From Chloroflexota bacterium (lineage in GTDB: Bacteria > Chloroflexota > Anaerolineae > Ardenticatenales > Ardenticatenaceae), in NCBI GenBank assembly GCA_003520455.1, contig DOUV01000074.1:1-8345 (forward strand): a DNA stretch of 8,345 nt, read 5' to 3'. Positions 1 through 6,272 of this stretch are shown here, one piece after another. The position numbers were made by a program, and so were the translations under genes. Under the pieces are notes generated by a model. It saw nothing but the letters and a program-made list of their open reading frames with translations, did not search any database and was not told where the DNA came from. Position 1 is the first letter of the stretch. Each line of letters begins with the position of its first letter.

Positions 1-686
1 CCCAGGCCGCGTGGGCCGCGGCGGCCGTTGATCTCGAGGCGCTGCTTGCGGCCGGAGCTCAGGCGCTCGAGCGCGGCGATGAAGCGACAGCGCTGGACCG
101 CTATCGTGATGCCGCCCTGCTTTCAGACGCCGCGACCGTGCACGATTGGCTCGCGCTTCTGACCGCGCCCAAACGGCTGCGCGACCCTGGCCAGAGCGAA
201 TACTGGGACTACGTTGCTGCGAACGGCGGCAATCTCTTCGTGAACCCGAATTTTGAGACGGATCTCGGCTGGACGTTTGCCGGCCCTGCGACCAGCCGCG
301 TTCAGAGCCGTTGGGTCGCCGATGCGACCCAGGCTCACAATGGGGGCGGTGTCTTGCGCTTCGACTCGCCCGGGCCGCCCTTTGGCGGCGGCCGTTTCCA
401 GTCTCTGGTTCTCCAGCCAGGGGGACGGTATCGATTCAGTGCCTGGATTCGAGCCAGGGGGGCGGAGTTGAGTGCCCCTCTCCTATACTGGGAAGGTACC
501 ACCGGTGGAACGACCATCCGGGGCTCTCTCGCCGTTCAGCGCGGCCCGACGCGCGGCTGGCGCCAGGTCGAGGGTGAGTTCGTCGCCCCCGCGGTTGATG
601 GGGGCCAGATCCGCCTGTATCCTGTGTTGCCGGAAGGGCCGGGAACCGTTTGGGTCGACGACGTCCGCCTGGAGCAACTGCCTTGA
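1..686 (+). CDS. C-terminal part of a TPR and CBM4/9-like domain protein (5' partial)
   Basis: The reading frame with codons starting at base 3 is open from the left edge to the TGA at 684-686, so about 227 C-terminal residues are visible and the true start lies outside the window. A GTG at 138 is in frame but is not a credible start, because conserved-looking sequence continues upstream of it. Visible residues about 14-43 have the small/large residue pattern of a tetratricopeptide repeat (LLAAGAQALERGDEATALD). From about residue 77 to the end there is a beta-rich domain that opens with NLFVNPNFE, continues with GGRYRFSAWIRARG and GWRQVEGEF, and closes with VWVDDVRLEQ. This is the usual pattern of CBM4/9-like carbohydrate-binding jelly rolls. 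Inference: the full protein may be a membrane glycan enzyme, for example an O-antigen ligase-like protein, with a TPR and CBM tail. The missing N-terminus prevents a firm call. The gene next door is a glycosyltransferase, which fits a surface-glycan role. Confidence 0.75.
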   Translation, partial: QAAWAAAAVDLEALLAAGAQALERGDEATALDRYRDAALLSDAATVHDWLALLTAPKRLRDPGQSEYWDYVAANGGNLFVNPNFETDLGWTFAGPATSRVQSRWVADATQAHNGGGVLRFDSPGPPFGGGRFQSLVLQPGGRYRFSAWIRARGAELSAPLLYWEGTTGGTTIRGSLAVQRGPTRGWRQVEGEFVAPAVDGGQIRLYPVLPEGPGTVWVDDVRLEQLP

Positions 687-820
687 GTACGGCTGCGTCG
701 GTTGGCCAGGGCCGGCGCGACCCTCGCGATCATCTCGAGGCGCTGCCCAACAGGATAGTTGGTCCCTGGCTTGATCCGGCTCTGTGGCAAGCGACCTTGC
801 CGGGTTGTCCCCCACGTTGA
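683..820 (+). CDS. Possible 45-codon small ORF overlapping the preceding stop
   Basis: A TTG at 683-685 overlaps the TGA stop of the preceding gene (TTGA) and opens a 45-codon frame ending with TGA at 818-820. The product would contain EALPNRIVGPWLDPALWQA, which reads like globular protein, but I recognise no family. No separate Shine-Dalgarno is visible, so translation would depend on coupling to the upstream gene. A 15-base stretch in it (732-746) also occurs in the upstream gene at 31-45. It may be a real small gene, the eroded end of a longer reading frame, or chance. It is listed because it is the only candidate coding content in the gap between the first gene and the glycosyltransferase. 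No promoter or terminator is evident in this gap. Confidence 0.18.
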   Translation: MSTAASVGQGRRDPRDHLEALPNRIVGPWLDPALWQATLPGCPPR

Positions 821-875
821 TCCGAGTGCGAACGAGAAACGGAATGGCCGTCCCGGGGCTGGCGGCGGAGCATCC

Positions 876-882
876 AAAGGAG
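876..882 (+). promoter_or_regulatory. Ribosome binding site that fixes the glycosyltransferase start
   Basis: AAAGGAG lies 9 bases upstream of the GTG at 892. The other in-frame candidates, GTG 784 and ATG 844, lack a comparable site and would add residues that do not look like the start of a GT4 fold. This site therefore supports GTG 892. Confidence 0.7.
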
Positions 883-891
883 ACGCGAGTC

Positions 892-2115
892 GTGACGAGG
901 CACCATCTGAGCATCCTGCTCCTCAACCACAACGTCCGGGGGAAGAGTACCTATTTTCGCTGCCTCCATTTTGGCACCCAATTGGTCGCTCGTGGTCACG
1001 AAGTCACTCTTCTGACGATCTCGCCAGCAGCGCGGGTAGGATTTCACGAGGATGTTCAGCGAGGGATTCGGATTCTTGAGACACCAGATCTTCTGAGTGG
1101 GCGACTGCGGTCAGGATGGGATTTTTGGGATACTGCCTGTCGCATCGCCTGGCTCGGGCGGCGCCGATTCGATTTGATTCATGCCTTTGACTGTCGACCC
1201 GTCGTGATTTTTCCGGCGCTCTTCGCGCGCTACCTCCAACACACCCCGCTGATCATCGACTGGGCCGACTGGTGGGGGCGCGGCGGAGTCATCAAGGATC
1301 GCGCAGCCGGCCCTCTCAACCGGCTGTTCGAGCCGGTTGAGACCTACTTCGAAGAGGCCTTCCGCCGCTACGCTGATGGCTGGACCGTTACCAGCCGCGC
1401 GTTGCGGGCCCGTGCGGCAGGACTCGGATTGCCAGAGGAGCGAGTCCTTTACCTCCCTTCGGGGTGTGATGTCGAGTTCATCAGGCCACTCGACAAAGGA
1501 GCTGCTCGCCGAGAGCTCGGCTTGCCTATTAATACGCCTATCGTCGAATTCGTCGGCTTTGTCCTCTACGACCTCGCCTTTGCGGTCCAGGCATTTGCAC
1601 ATCTCCACCGAACCCGGCCGGATGCACGCCTGCTCCTCGTCGGAGCTGTGACAGATGAGATTCGCCACCAAGCCGTGGCACAGGGCGTGGCCGATGCTAT
1701 TATCGAAGCGGGGCCACAGCCTTTCACCCGCGTGCCCAGCTACCTGGCCGCGGCCGATGTTCTGTTGATGCCTTTCACCGATCGATTGGCCAATATTGGC
1801 CGCTGGCCGATTAAGGTTGGCGACTACATGGCCGCGGGCCGCCCGATTGTGACCAGCCCGGTCGGGGATATGCCGTTACTCTTCACCCACGAGCAGATTG
1901 GCCTGCTGGCGCCAGATCAGCCCGCCCCGTTTGCGCAAGCCGTCGGGCGCCTACTCGCCGATCCAGTCTTGGCAGAAAAGCTGGGACAAAATGCCAGGCG
2001 CGTTGCGGAGGAGCGTTACGCCTGGAGTCGATTGACCCCGCTACTCGAATCTTACTATTTCGATGTTCTGAGTCGCTGCGGTCACTTCGCTATCAGCAAT
2101 GCCAACCTGCCGTAG
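892..2115 (+). CDS. GT4-family glycosyltransferase
   Basis: The product is a 407-residue cytosolic or membrane-associated GT-B glycosyltransferase, expected to move a sugar from a nucleotide-sugar donor onto a growing glycan or lipid-linked acceptor. The N-terminal Rossmann domain begins LSILLLNHNVRGKSTYFR, typical of family 4 proteins, followed by LVARGHEVTLL (32-41). DLIHAFD (94-100) and DWADWWGRGG (123-132) follow. The C-terminal donor-binding domain has LPSGCDVEFIRP (188-199), the beta strand ARLLLVGA (245-252) and VGDYMAAGRPIVTSPVGD (309-326). The usual EX7E catalytic pair is not intact: the second position is Asp311 and the residue eight before it is Gly303. This occurs in the GT4 branch with a PxK-x-x-EYMAAG type motif. 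GTG 892 was chosen over GTG 784 and ATG 844 because of the AAAGGAG site and the fit to the fold. The hydrolase gene starts 20 bases downstream, so the two are probably cotranscribed. Donor and acceptor cannot be told from the sequence. Confidence 0.9.
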   Translation: MTRHHLSILLLNHNVRGKSTYFRCLHFGTQLVARGHEVTLLTISPAARVGFHEDVQRGIRILETPDLLSGRLRSGWDFWDTACRIAWLGRRRFDLIHAFDCRPVVIFPALFARYLQHTPLIIDWADWWGRGGVIKDRAAGPLNRLFEPVETYFEEAFRRYADGWTVTSRALRARAAGLGLPEERVLYLPSGCDVEFIRPLDKGAARRELGLPINTPIVEFVGFVLYDLAFAVQAFAHLHRTRPDARLLLVGAVTDEIRHQAVAQGVADAIIEAGPQPFTRVPSYLAAADVLLMPFTDRLANIGRWPIKVGDYMAAGRPIVTSPVGDMPLLFTHEQIGLLAPDQPAPFAQAVGRLLADPVLAEKLGQNARRVAEERYAWSRLTPLLESYYFDVLSRCGHFAISNANLP

Positions 2116-2122
2116 CCAACTC

Positions 2123-2129
2123 GAAGGAG
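2123..2129 (+). promoter_or_regulatory. Ribosome binding site for the glycoside hydrolase GTG start
   Basis: GAAGGAG sits 6 bases upstream of GTG 2136, in the 20-base gap after the glycosyltransferase stop. It supports the GTG start, which places a basic residue and then a hydrophobic signal segment at the N-terminus. Confidence 0.65.
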
Positions 2130-2135
2130 TGACAG

Positions 2136-3560
2136 GTGAAACCATGGCGTTCAATCATTCCGTTGAGTCTGCTTCTGGCCCTCACGACGATCACTTTACA
2201 GGGGACTGGACAAGCTGCTCCGGTTGCCACGCGGAATCTCTACATTCCGGTCTTGTCAACGGCTCACGATACCGGGTGGACCTCACCGTTTGGCGTCGAG
2301 ATGAGCATGGTCTCGGAACGTACCGGTGTGGTTGAAGCAGAACGGGCCGGTTTCCGCTGGGTACGCCTGAATGCTTTGGTGTGGTCCACCGTTGAACCTA
2401 TTCGCACGTCCCCCGCAACGTACCAGTGGAATGCTGTAGCCAGTGTGGAAAACGACCTGCGCACCGCCCGCAAGTATGGCCTCGAGCCGATCCTCATCAT
2501 CCGGGGAACACCAGGTTGGGCGGCTGTGCATCCCGACTGGGCCTGTAGTGCCATCAAGCGCGAGGCATTGTCAGCCTTTGCCAGTTTCGTCAAGGCCGCT
2601 GTGCAGCGGTACAGCCAGCCGCCATACCAGGTTCGATACTACGAATTGTATAACGAGCCCGATGCTGCGCCAGATCTCGTTCAGAAGGAGAGTGTCTTTG
2701 GGTGTTGGGGTGATCTATCGGACAACCAGTGGTATGGAGGCGACGATTACGCCGCCATGCTCAAGGAAGCCTATCCTGCGATCAAAGCAGCCAATCCGGA
2801 AGCAGTGGTAATCCTCGGCGGGCTTCTCTATGACGATCCAGGCCGGCCGGCTTCGCTCCGTTTTCTCGACGGGATCCTGGCTAATGGGGGAGCAGACAAC
2901 TTCGACTGGATGAATTTCCACTACTATTTCCAGGGCGACCGCTGGGATCCGTGGGGACCGGGTATCATCGGGAAAGCCACTTACATTCGTCAGACGCTCG
3001 CGAAATACGGCGTCACGAATAAACCGCTGATCTGCACGGAGACAGCGCTGCGAACCTTCGGACATGAGGATTTAGAGCCACTGAAGGCCGATTTCGCTAT
3101 TGAAGCAAATGTGCGCGCGATGCGGGCGAATATTCCTGTTGTGATCTGGTACCCACTCCTTTACCCAGGATTCTTCGGGAGTGGCCTGCTGGACCCGAGC
3201 GGCCTTGCCCCCAAACCGGCCTACACGGCCTACGCCATTATGAGCCGCAACCTTGCTAGCGCCCGCTATCTCCGCCCGATGACGGCTGAAGAACTTGGCG
3301 GCGCCGCCAACGTCGAGGGCCATATCCTCACCCACCGCAATGGGACTGAACCCCTCTGGGTGCTCTGGACGACCCCGGTGACAGCGACAACCGCGCAGGC
3401 CAACGTTCGCTTCCCTGCAGCCCAATTCCCGAAAGGGATGCGTATCACCGATCGGGTCGGCTCTACGATATCTGTCACGGATGCGACGGACGGTGCGAAG
3501 GATGGGCAGATCACGGTAACGGTCGGCCCGTCGCCACGTTTTTTCGAGGCTGTTCGCTGA
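2136..3560 (+). CDS. Secreted clan GH-A glycoside hydrolase, PslG/GH39-like
   Basis: A 474-residue exported protein. The N-terminus (KPWR, then hydrophobic residues 6-22) looks like a Sec signal peptide with likely cleavage near GQAA (25-28). The mature part reads as a (beta/alpha)8 barrel. FGVEMSMVSERTGVVEAERAG (starting at 52; shown only in part as a motif) and GFRWVRLNALVW (72-83) form the first strands, GLEPILIIRGTPGWA (115-129) the third. YYELYNEPD (168-176) carries the acid/base Glu174 of clan GH-A, and FDWMNFHYYF (256-265) and PLICTETALR (297-306) follow, the latter giving the predicted nucleophile Glu302. The 128-residue separation is normal for the clan. Residues from about 375 on look like a small beta-rich C-terminal domain. 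The general pattern resembles PslG, a glycosidase encoded within the Pseudomonas Psl exopolysaccharide locus, so trimming or releasing the glycan made by the neighbouring genes is a reasonable inference. Substrate is unknown, and GH5 is an alternative family. The next gene starts 4 bases after the stop. Confidence 0.82.
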   Translation: MKPWRSIIPLSLLLALTTITLQGTGQAAPVATRNLYIPVLSTAHDTGWTSPFGVEMSMVSERTGVVEAERAGFRWVRLNALVWSTVEPIRTSPATYQWNAVASVENDLRTARKYGLEPILIIRGTPGWAAVHPDWACSAIKREALSAFASFVKAAVQRYSQPPYQVRYYELYNEPDAAPDLVQKESVFGCWGDLSDNQWYGGDDYAAMLKEAYPAIKAANPEAVVILGGLLYDDPGRPASLRFLDGILANGGADNFDWMNFHYYFQGDRWDPWGPGIIGKATYIRQTLAKYGVTNKPLICTETALRTFGHEDLEPLKADFAIEANVRAMRANIPVVIWYPLLYPGFFGSGLLDPSGLAPKPAYTAYAIMSRNLASARYLRPMTAEELGGAANVEGHILTHRNGTEPLWVLWTTPVTATTAQANVRFPAAQFPKGMRITDRVGSTISVTDATDGAKDGQITVTVGPSPRFFEAVR

Positions 3561-3564
3561 ACGC

Positions 3565-5400
3565 ATGAACGATCGCCGCTGGCTGGTCGCGTTGCTGCTC
3601 CTCACCATGTTACGCGGTCTGTGTTACGTCTGGCTGGTGCCGCCCTGGCAGCACTACGATGAGCCTGGCCACTTCGAGGTGGCTGCCTTCCTCACTGCCA
3701 ACGGGCGGCGCCCCGACCCTAACGAGGTGTCGCCGGAGTTGCGGCGGGCACTGGCGGCGAGTATGGGCGAGCATCGCTTCTGGGCGCTCCAGCACCTCAG
3801 CCTGCCGAATCTGCGCCTGCCGGTCATGCCAGACATGGTCATCTCTCAGGCTATGCACATGCCGCTCTACTACATGCTGGCAGTTCCACTCATCCGGCTG
3901 GCCTGGCCCGTTGACTTGCTGCTCGGTCTCTTTGCAGGTCGCGTTCTTTCTGTCGTTTGCCTTGTCGCAACGGTCTGGCTCGCCTGGTTGACCACGCGGC
4001 AACTCTTTCCGGATGATCGACTCATCCAGCGAGCCGTGCCAGTGGTGGTGGCTTTCCTGCCACCACACACCGACATCGGCAGCGCCTTCAACAATGACGA
4101 ACTGGCGTCGTTCTTTGGAGCCCTCTTCATCTTCTTCATGGTCCGGCTTCTTCGGCGCGGCCCCTCCCCCCTGAGGATCCTGTTGCCGGTTGGAGCGTTG
4201 GCGCTGGGCATCGGAACCAAGCGGACTGCAATTTTCGCACCCTTCGCGTTCCTGTTAGGCGTTGCGTGGCTCTTGCCCCCCCCGCCACTGCGCCGGCGGG
4301 TCGCGACGGCCGTCATGCTCGTCTCTACGGTGGCGGCGATCGGGTTGGTTCGACTGGAGGTGCGAACGGATCAGCCCTTGAAATGGTTGCCAACGCCGAC
4401 TACTGCTGTCACGACCCGTGTTCGCGGCGATGCGGTGGAGGGGACTTTCCTCTTTCAGGTCACGAATCAAAGGGGAACAGGGAGCCTCATCCAGCGAGTT
4501 TCGCCCTCAGTCCGCGCGCAGGTGGCAGGGAAAACGGTCACCTTCGGGGCCTGGGTCCGATCACCGAACGGCCCATACGACGGTCCGGTTTTGCACCTGA
4601 GCGATGGTCCAATTCGGGCAGCGCAGGGCAGTGTCGGCTCCGAGTGGCAGTGGGTCAGTGTCACAACGACGGTCAGCATCAAAGAGGATCAATTGACCGT
4701 CGCGATGTTGGGTTCTCCTCAAGGACTCCAATTCGATGCAGTCGTACTGGCCGAAGGCGAGCGCGCCGGAACGCCCAATGGAGCGCTCTGGGATGGCCGC
4801 CCATTCGAGAATCTGCTTGCCAATCCTTCGGCTGAAGGTGCGGATTTCCGTCTCACGCCGAGTGCCTACCGCTTCTTGCGCTTTGACCCGAACGACCTGA
4901 TCGACTCGTTGCTGGACTGGCGCGGAGCAGTGGCGGTCTACCCCATCGAGACGCGCATCCTGTTTGAAGGATTCTGGGGTCACTTCGGCTGGGGTGGGCT
5001 CCGGCTTCCGTCGGTCGCCTATGGCCCGTTGGCCCTCATCAGCCTCGTGGCGATTCTTGGGGTGATCCGAATCTCCTGGCGGCTGGTCACGCAGCCGGCG
5101 CTCTGGCCCGACTGGCAGCGCCGCGGCCTTCTCTTCATAATCATCGTGGCGGCGCTGACCTGGGGGATCACGTTCATGCGGGTCCACCCGATCGTCTATC
5201 CGACCCCCCACATCCCGCGCGCCCGCTACACCTTCGTCGCGATTGTGCCGACGGCGTTGCTCTTGATCTTAGGAGTGCGCCACTGGGTTCCAGCCCGCTG
5301 GCATGGGCTTTTGCTGCAGGCCGTGCTGGCTACCATGATCGTACTGGAACTTGCGAGCTGGGGGCTCGTCCTTCTGCCTGGCTGGTATACTGTCAATTGA
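3565..5400 (+). CDS. DUF2142-like polytopic membrane protein with CBM-like extracytoplasmic insert
   Basis: A 611-residue integral membrane protein, probably a GT-C-type glycosyltransferase that uses a lipid-linked donor on the outer face of the membrane. Helices by eye: 6-25, 101-122, 124-143, 180-197, 204-220, 222-238, 246-263, then 483-504, 521-538, 554-571 and 580-604. The first loop carries PPWQHYDEPGHFEVA (26-40), whose Asp32-Glu33 match the acidic motif common in DUF2142 and GT39-like proteins. FNNDELASFFGA (175-186), GTKRTAIFAPFAF (217-229), GFWGHFGWGG (469-478) and ARYTFVAIVP (553-562) also fit DUF2142. Between helices at about 268-413 is a soluble beta-rich block (GKTVTFGAWVRSPNG, EWQWVSVTTTV, FDAVVLAEGE) like a CBM4/9 jelly roll, followed by NLLANPSAEG (416-425), a motif that typically opens such domains. 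ATG 3565 has only a distant GAGG upstream, so translation is probably coupled to the hydrolase stop four bases before. Last gene of the glycan block. Confidence 0.8.
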   Translation: MNDRRWLVALLLLTMLRGLCYVWLVPPWQHYDEPGHFEVAAFLTANGRRPDPNEVSPELRRALAASMGEHRFWALQHLSLPNLRLPVMPDMVISQAMHMPLYYMLAVPLIRLAWPVDLLLGLFAGRVLSVVCLVATVWLAWLTTRQLFPDDRLIQRAVPVVVAFLPPHTDIGSAFNNDELASFFGALFIFFMVRLLRRGPSPLRILLPVGALALGIGTKRTAIFAPFAFLLGVAWLLPPPPLRRRVATAVMLVSTVAAIGLVRLEVRTDQPLKWLPTPTTAVTTRVRGDAVEGTFLFQVTNQRGTGSLIQRVSPSVRAQVAGKTVTFGAWVRSPNGPYDGPVLHLSDGPIRAAQGSVGSEWQWVSVTTTVSIKEDQLTVAMLGSPQGLQFDAVVLAEGERAGTPNGALWDGRPFENLLANPSAEGADFRLTPSAYRFLRFDPNDLIDSLLDWRGAVAVYPIETRILFEGFWGHFGWGGLRLPSVAYGPLALISLVAILGVIRISWRLVTQPALWPDWQRRGLLFIIIVAALTWGITFMRVHPIVYPTPHIPRARYTFVAIVPTALLLILGVRHWVPARWHGLLLQAVLATMIVLELASWGLVLLPGWYTVN

Positions 5401-5405
5401 ATTTT

Positions 5406-5419
5406 GGGACGATAGTCCC
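5406..5419. other. Short hairpin just after the membrane-protein stop
   Basis: GGGAC-GATA-GTCCC forms a perfect 5-bp stem with a 4-base loop, six bases after the TGA. It has no T-run behind it, so it is not a convincing intrinsic terminator on its own. It might protect the 3' end of the glycan transcript. Confidence 0.35.
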
Positions 5420-5444
5420 GCAGTGCCCGGTTCCTTTAGTTCTA

Positions 5445-5473
5445 TTGCGAGGTTGCTTTTCTCAGGATATAGT
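5445..5473 (+). promoter_or_regulatory. Predicted sigma70-like promoter for the GNAT gene
   Basis: TTGCGA (5445-5450), a 17-base spacer and TATAGT (5468-5473) match the -35 (4 of 6) and -10 (5 of 6) consensus with ideal spacing. Transcription would start near 5480, giving a leader of about 110 bases that contains the large hairpin at 5507-5564 before the GTG at 5591. This is a pattern match only. Confidence 0.5.
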
Positions 5474-5506
5474 ACGTGCACATCGAAGCTTCATCGCAGA
5501 CACGTC

Positions 5507-5564
5507 AAAAGCAAGGCGCCGCGCGGTTGTAAGGGGATGGGCAACCGAGCGGCGTCTTGCTTTT
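5507..5564. terminator. Long near-perfect hairpin, likely bidirectional terminator or leader attenuator
   Basis: Two 23-base arms (5507-5529 and 5542-5564) pair almost completely, with one G-T wobble and one G-A mismatch, around a 12-base loop (5530-5541). The left arm starts AAAAGCAAG and the right arm ends CTTGCTTTT, followed by TCTTGTCTCT, so either strand would yield a stem followed by U residues. It could end the glycan transcript whose last stop is at 5400. It also lies downstream of the promoter candidate at 5445-5473, so it could control readthrough into the GNAT gene. A small mobile repeat is another possibility. The loop contains AAGGGG directly followed by ATG, but no spacing is left for initiation there. 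Confidence 0.6.
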
Positions 5565-5577
5565 CTTGTCTCTGTCG

Positions 5578-5585
5578 AAAGGTGG
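5578..5585 (+). promoter_or_regulatory. Ribosome binding site fixing the GNAT start
   Basis: AAAGGTGG lies 5 bases before GTG 5591 and is a good match to the anti-Shine-Dalgarno. Longer in-frame starts, up to 80 codons upstream, would have to read through the hairpin and promoter region and encode unconvincing sequence. Confidence 0.6.
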
Positions 5586-5590
5586 AGCCA

Positions 5591-6235
5591 GTGAGAACCA
5601 CGATCGAGATCGTCCTACTCAGCCCGAGCCACTTTGAGGCGCTCGAGGAATTGCAGCGGATTGCGTTTCCCACTCTCGGGGCGCAGGAATTGATGCGAGT
5701 GGAGCATTACGCCAGCCAGTATCGTATCTTCCCCGAGGGTCAATTCGTCGCGGTCGTCCGGGACGGATCGAGCCGCGGCCGAGTGGTCGGCCAGGGCTCG
5801 GGTTTCTTCATCGACTTCGACTTCGAGCACTCGGGCCACACGTTCAGGGAGATCATCGCAGGGGGCTACTTCACCAACCACGATCCGAACGGGGCCTACT
5901 ATTACGGAGCCGACATCTCGGTTCACCCGGACTACCGCGGGCACGGCATCGGCCGGAAGCTCTACGAGGCGCGCAAGGCCCTCGTGCGCCGCTACAATCG
6001 GCGCGGAATCGTCGCCGGCGGCCTGATTCCCGGCTTCGTCCACTGCAAGCACGCGATGAGCCCGCACGAGTATGTGAAGCGCGTCGTGCGGGGCGAACTC
6101 AACGACCCGACCCTGACCTTCCAGTTGCGCAACGGGTTTGTGGTGCGGGGGATCCTGGAGAATTACATCGAGGATAGCGCCAGCGACAATTGGTCGACCT
6201 TGATCGAGTGGCCGAATCCGGACTATCGGGAGTAG
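5591..6235 (+). CDS. GNAT-family N-acetyltransferase, YhcX N-terminal-domain type
   Basis: A 214-residue cytosolic acetyltransferase predicted to move an acetyl group from acetyl-CoA to an amine. Its acetyl-CoA pyrophosphate-binding motif A is clear: ADISVHPDYRGHGIGRKLYE (107-126), with the R-G-H-G-I-G loop at 116-121. The stretch after it (GIVAGGLIPGF at 139-149, MSPHEYVKRVVRGELNDPTL at 156-175, LTFQLRNGFVVRGILENY at 175-192, TLIEWPNP at 203-210) resembles the acetyltransferase half of proteins such as Bacillus subtilis YhcX, where it precedes a carbon-nitrogen hydrolase domain. Here the protein stops right where the hydrolase would begin, and none follows before typA. It is therefore a stand-alone form, not visibly a truncation inside the fold. 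The start is GTG 5591, chosen on the AAAGGTGG site and on the beginning of the first beta strand (TIEIVLL). Separate promoters appear to flank it, so it is probably its own transcription unit. Its substrate is unknown. Confidence 0.87.
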   Translation: MRTTIEIVLLSPSHFEALEELQRIAFPTLGAQELMRVEHYASQYRIFPEGQFVAVVRDGSSRGRVVGQGSGFFIDFDFEHSGHTFREIIAGGYFTNHDPNGAYYYGADISVHPDYRGHGIGRKLYEARKALVRRYNRRGIVAGGLIPGFVHCKHAMSPHEYVKRVVRGELNDPTLTFQLRNGFVVRGILENYIEDSASDNWSTLIEWPNPDYRE

Positions 6236-6253
6236 GGCTATCTGGCAAGTTGT

Positions 6254-6272
6254 TGCGTACTTGATCTACGCA
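6254..6272. promoter_or_regulatory. Inverted repeat around the -35 box, candidate operator
   Basis: TGCGTA (6254-6259) and TACGCA (6267-6272) form a perfect 6-bp dyad separated by 7 bases, and the TTGATC -35 candidate (6261-6266) lies exactly inside. A dimeric regulator bound here would compete with RNA polymerase. No regulator is encoded nearby, and a 6-bp dyad can occur by chance. Confidence 0.3.

Noticed and set aside
784..891. 36-codon N-terminal extension of the GT4 protein from GTG 784
   Set aside because: No ribosome binding site, and the Rossmann fold begins right after GTG 892.
1111..1671. 186-codon minus-strand open frame opposite the GT4 gene
   Set aside because: Antisense shadow of a GC-rich gene, no plausible start site or motif.
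3072..3608. 178-codon minus-strand open frame crossing the hydrolase/membrane-protein junction
   Set aside because: Arg- and Cys-scattered composition and overlap with two well-supported genes.
4266..4835. 189-codon plus-strand frame inside the DUF2142-like gene
   Set aside because: Shifted frame of the real gene, low-complexity Gly/Arg composition and no hydrophobic pattern.
4561..5211. 216-codon minus-strand open frame opposite the DUF2142-like gene
   Set aside because: It is rich in Arg, Asp, Pro and Gln with no recognisable fold, and mirrors a clearly coding plus-strand gene.
5351..5590. 80-codon N-terminal extension of the GNAT protein
   Set aside because: The extension overlaps the end of the membrane-protein gene and runs through the promoter and long hairpin. 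GTG 5591 has its own good ribosome binding site.
5401..5590. Riboswitch in the GNAT leader
   Set aside because: I see one long hairpin only and none of the conserved cores of riboswitch classes I know.
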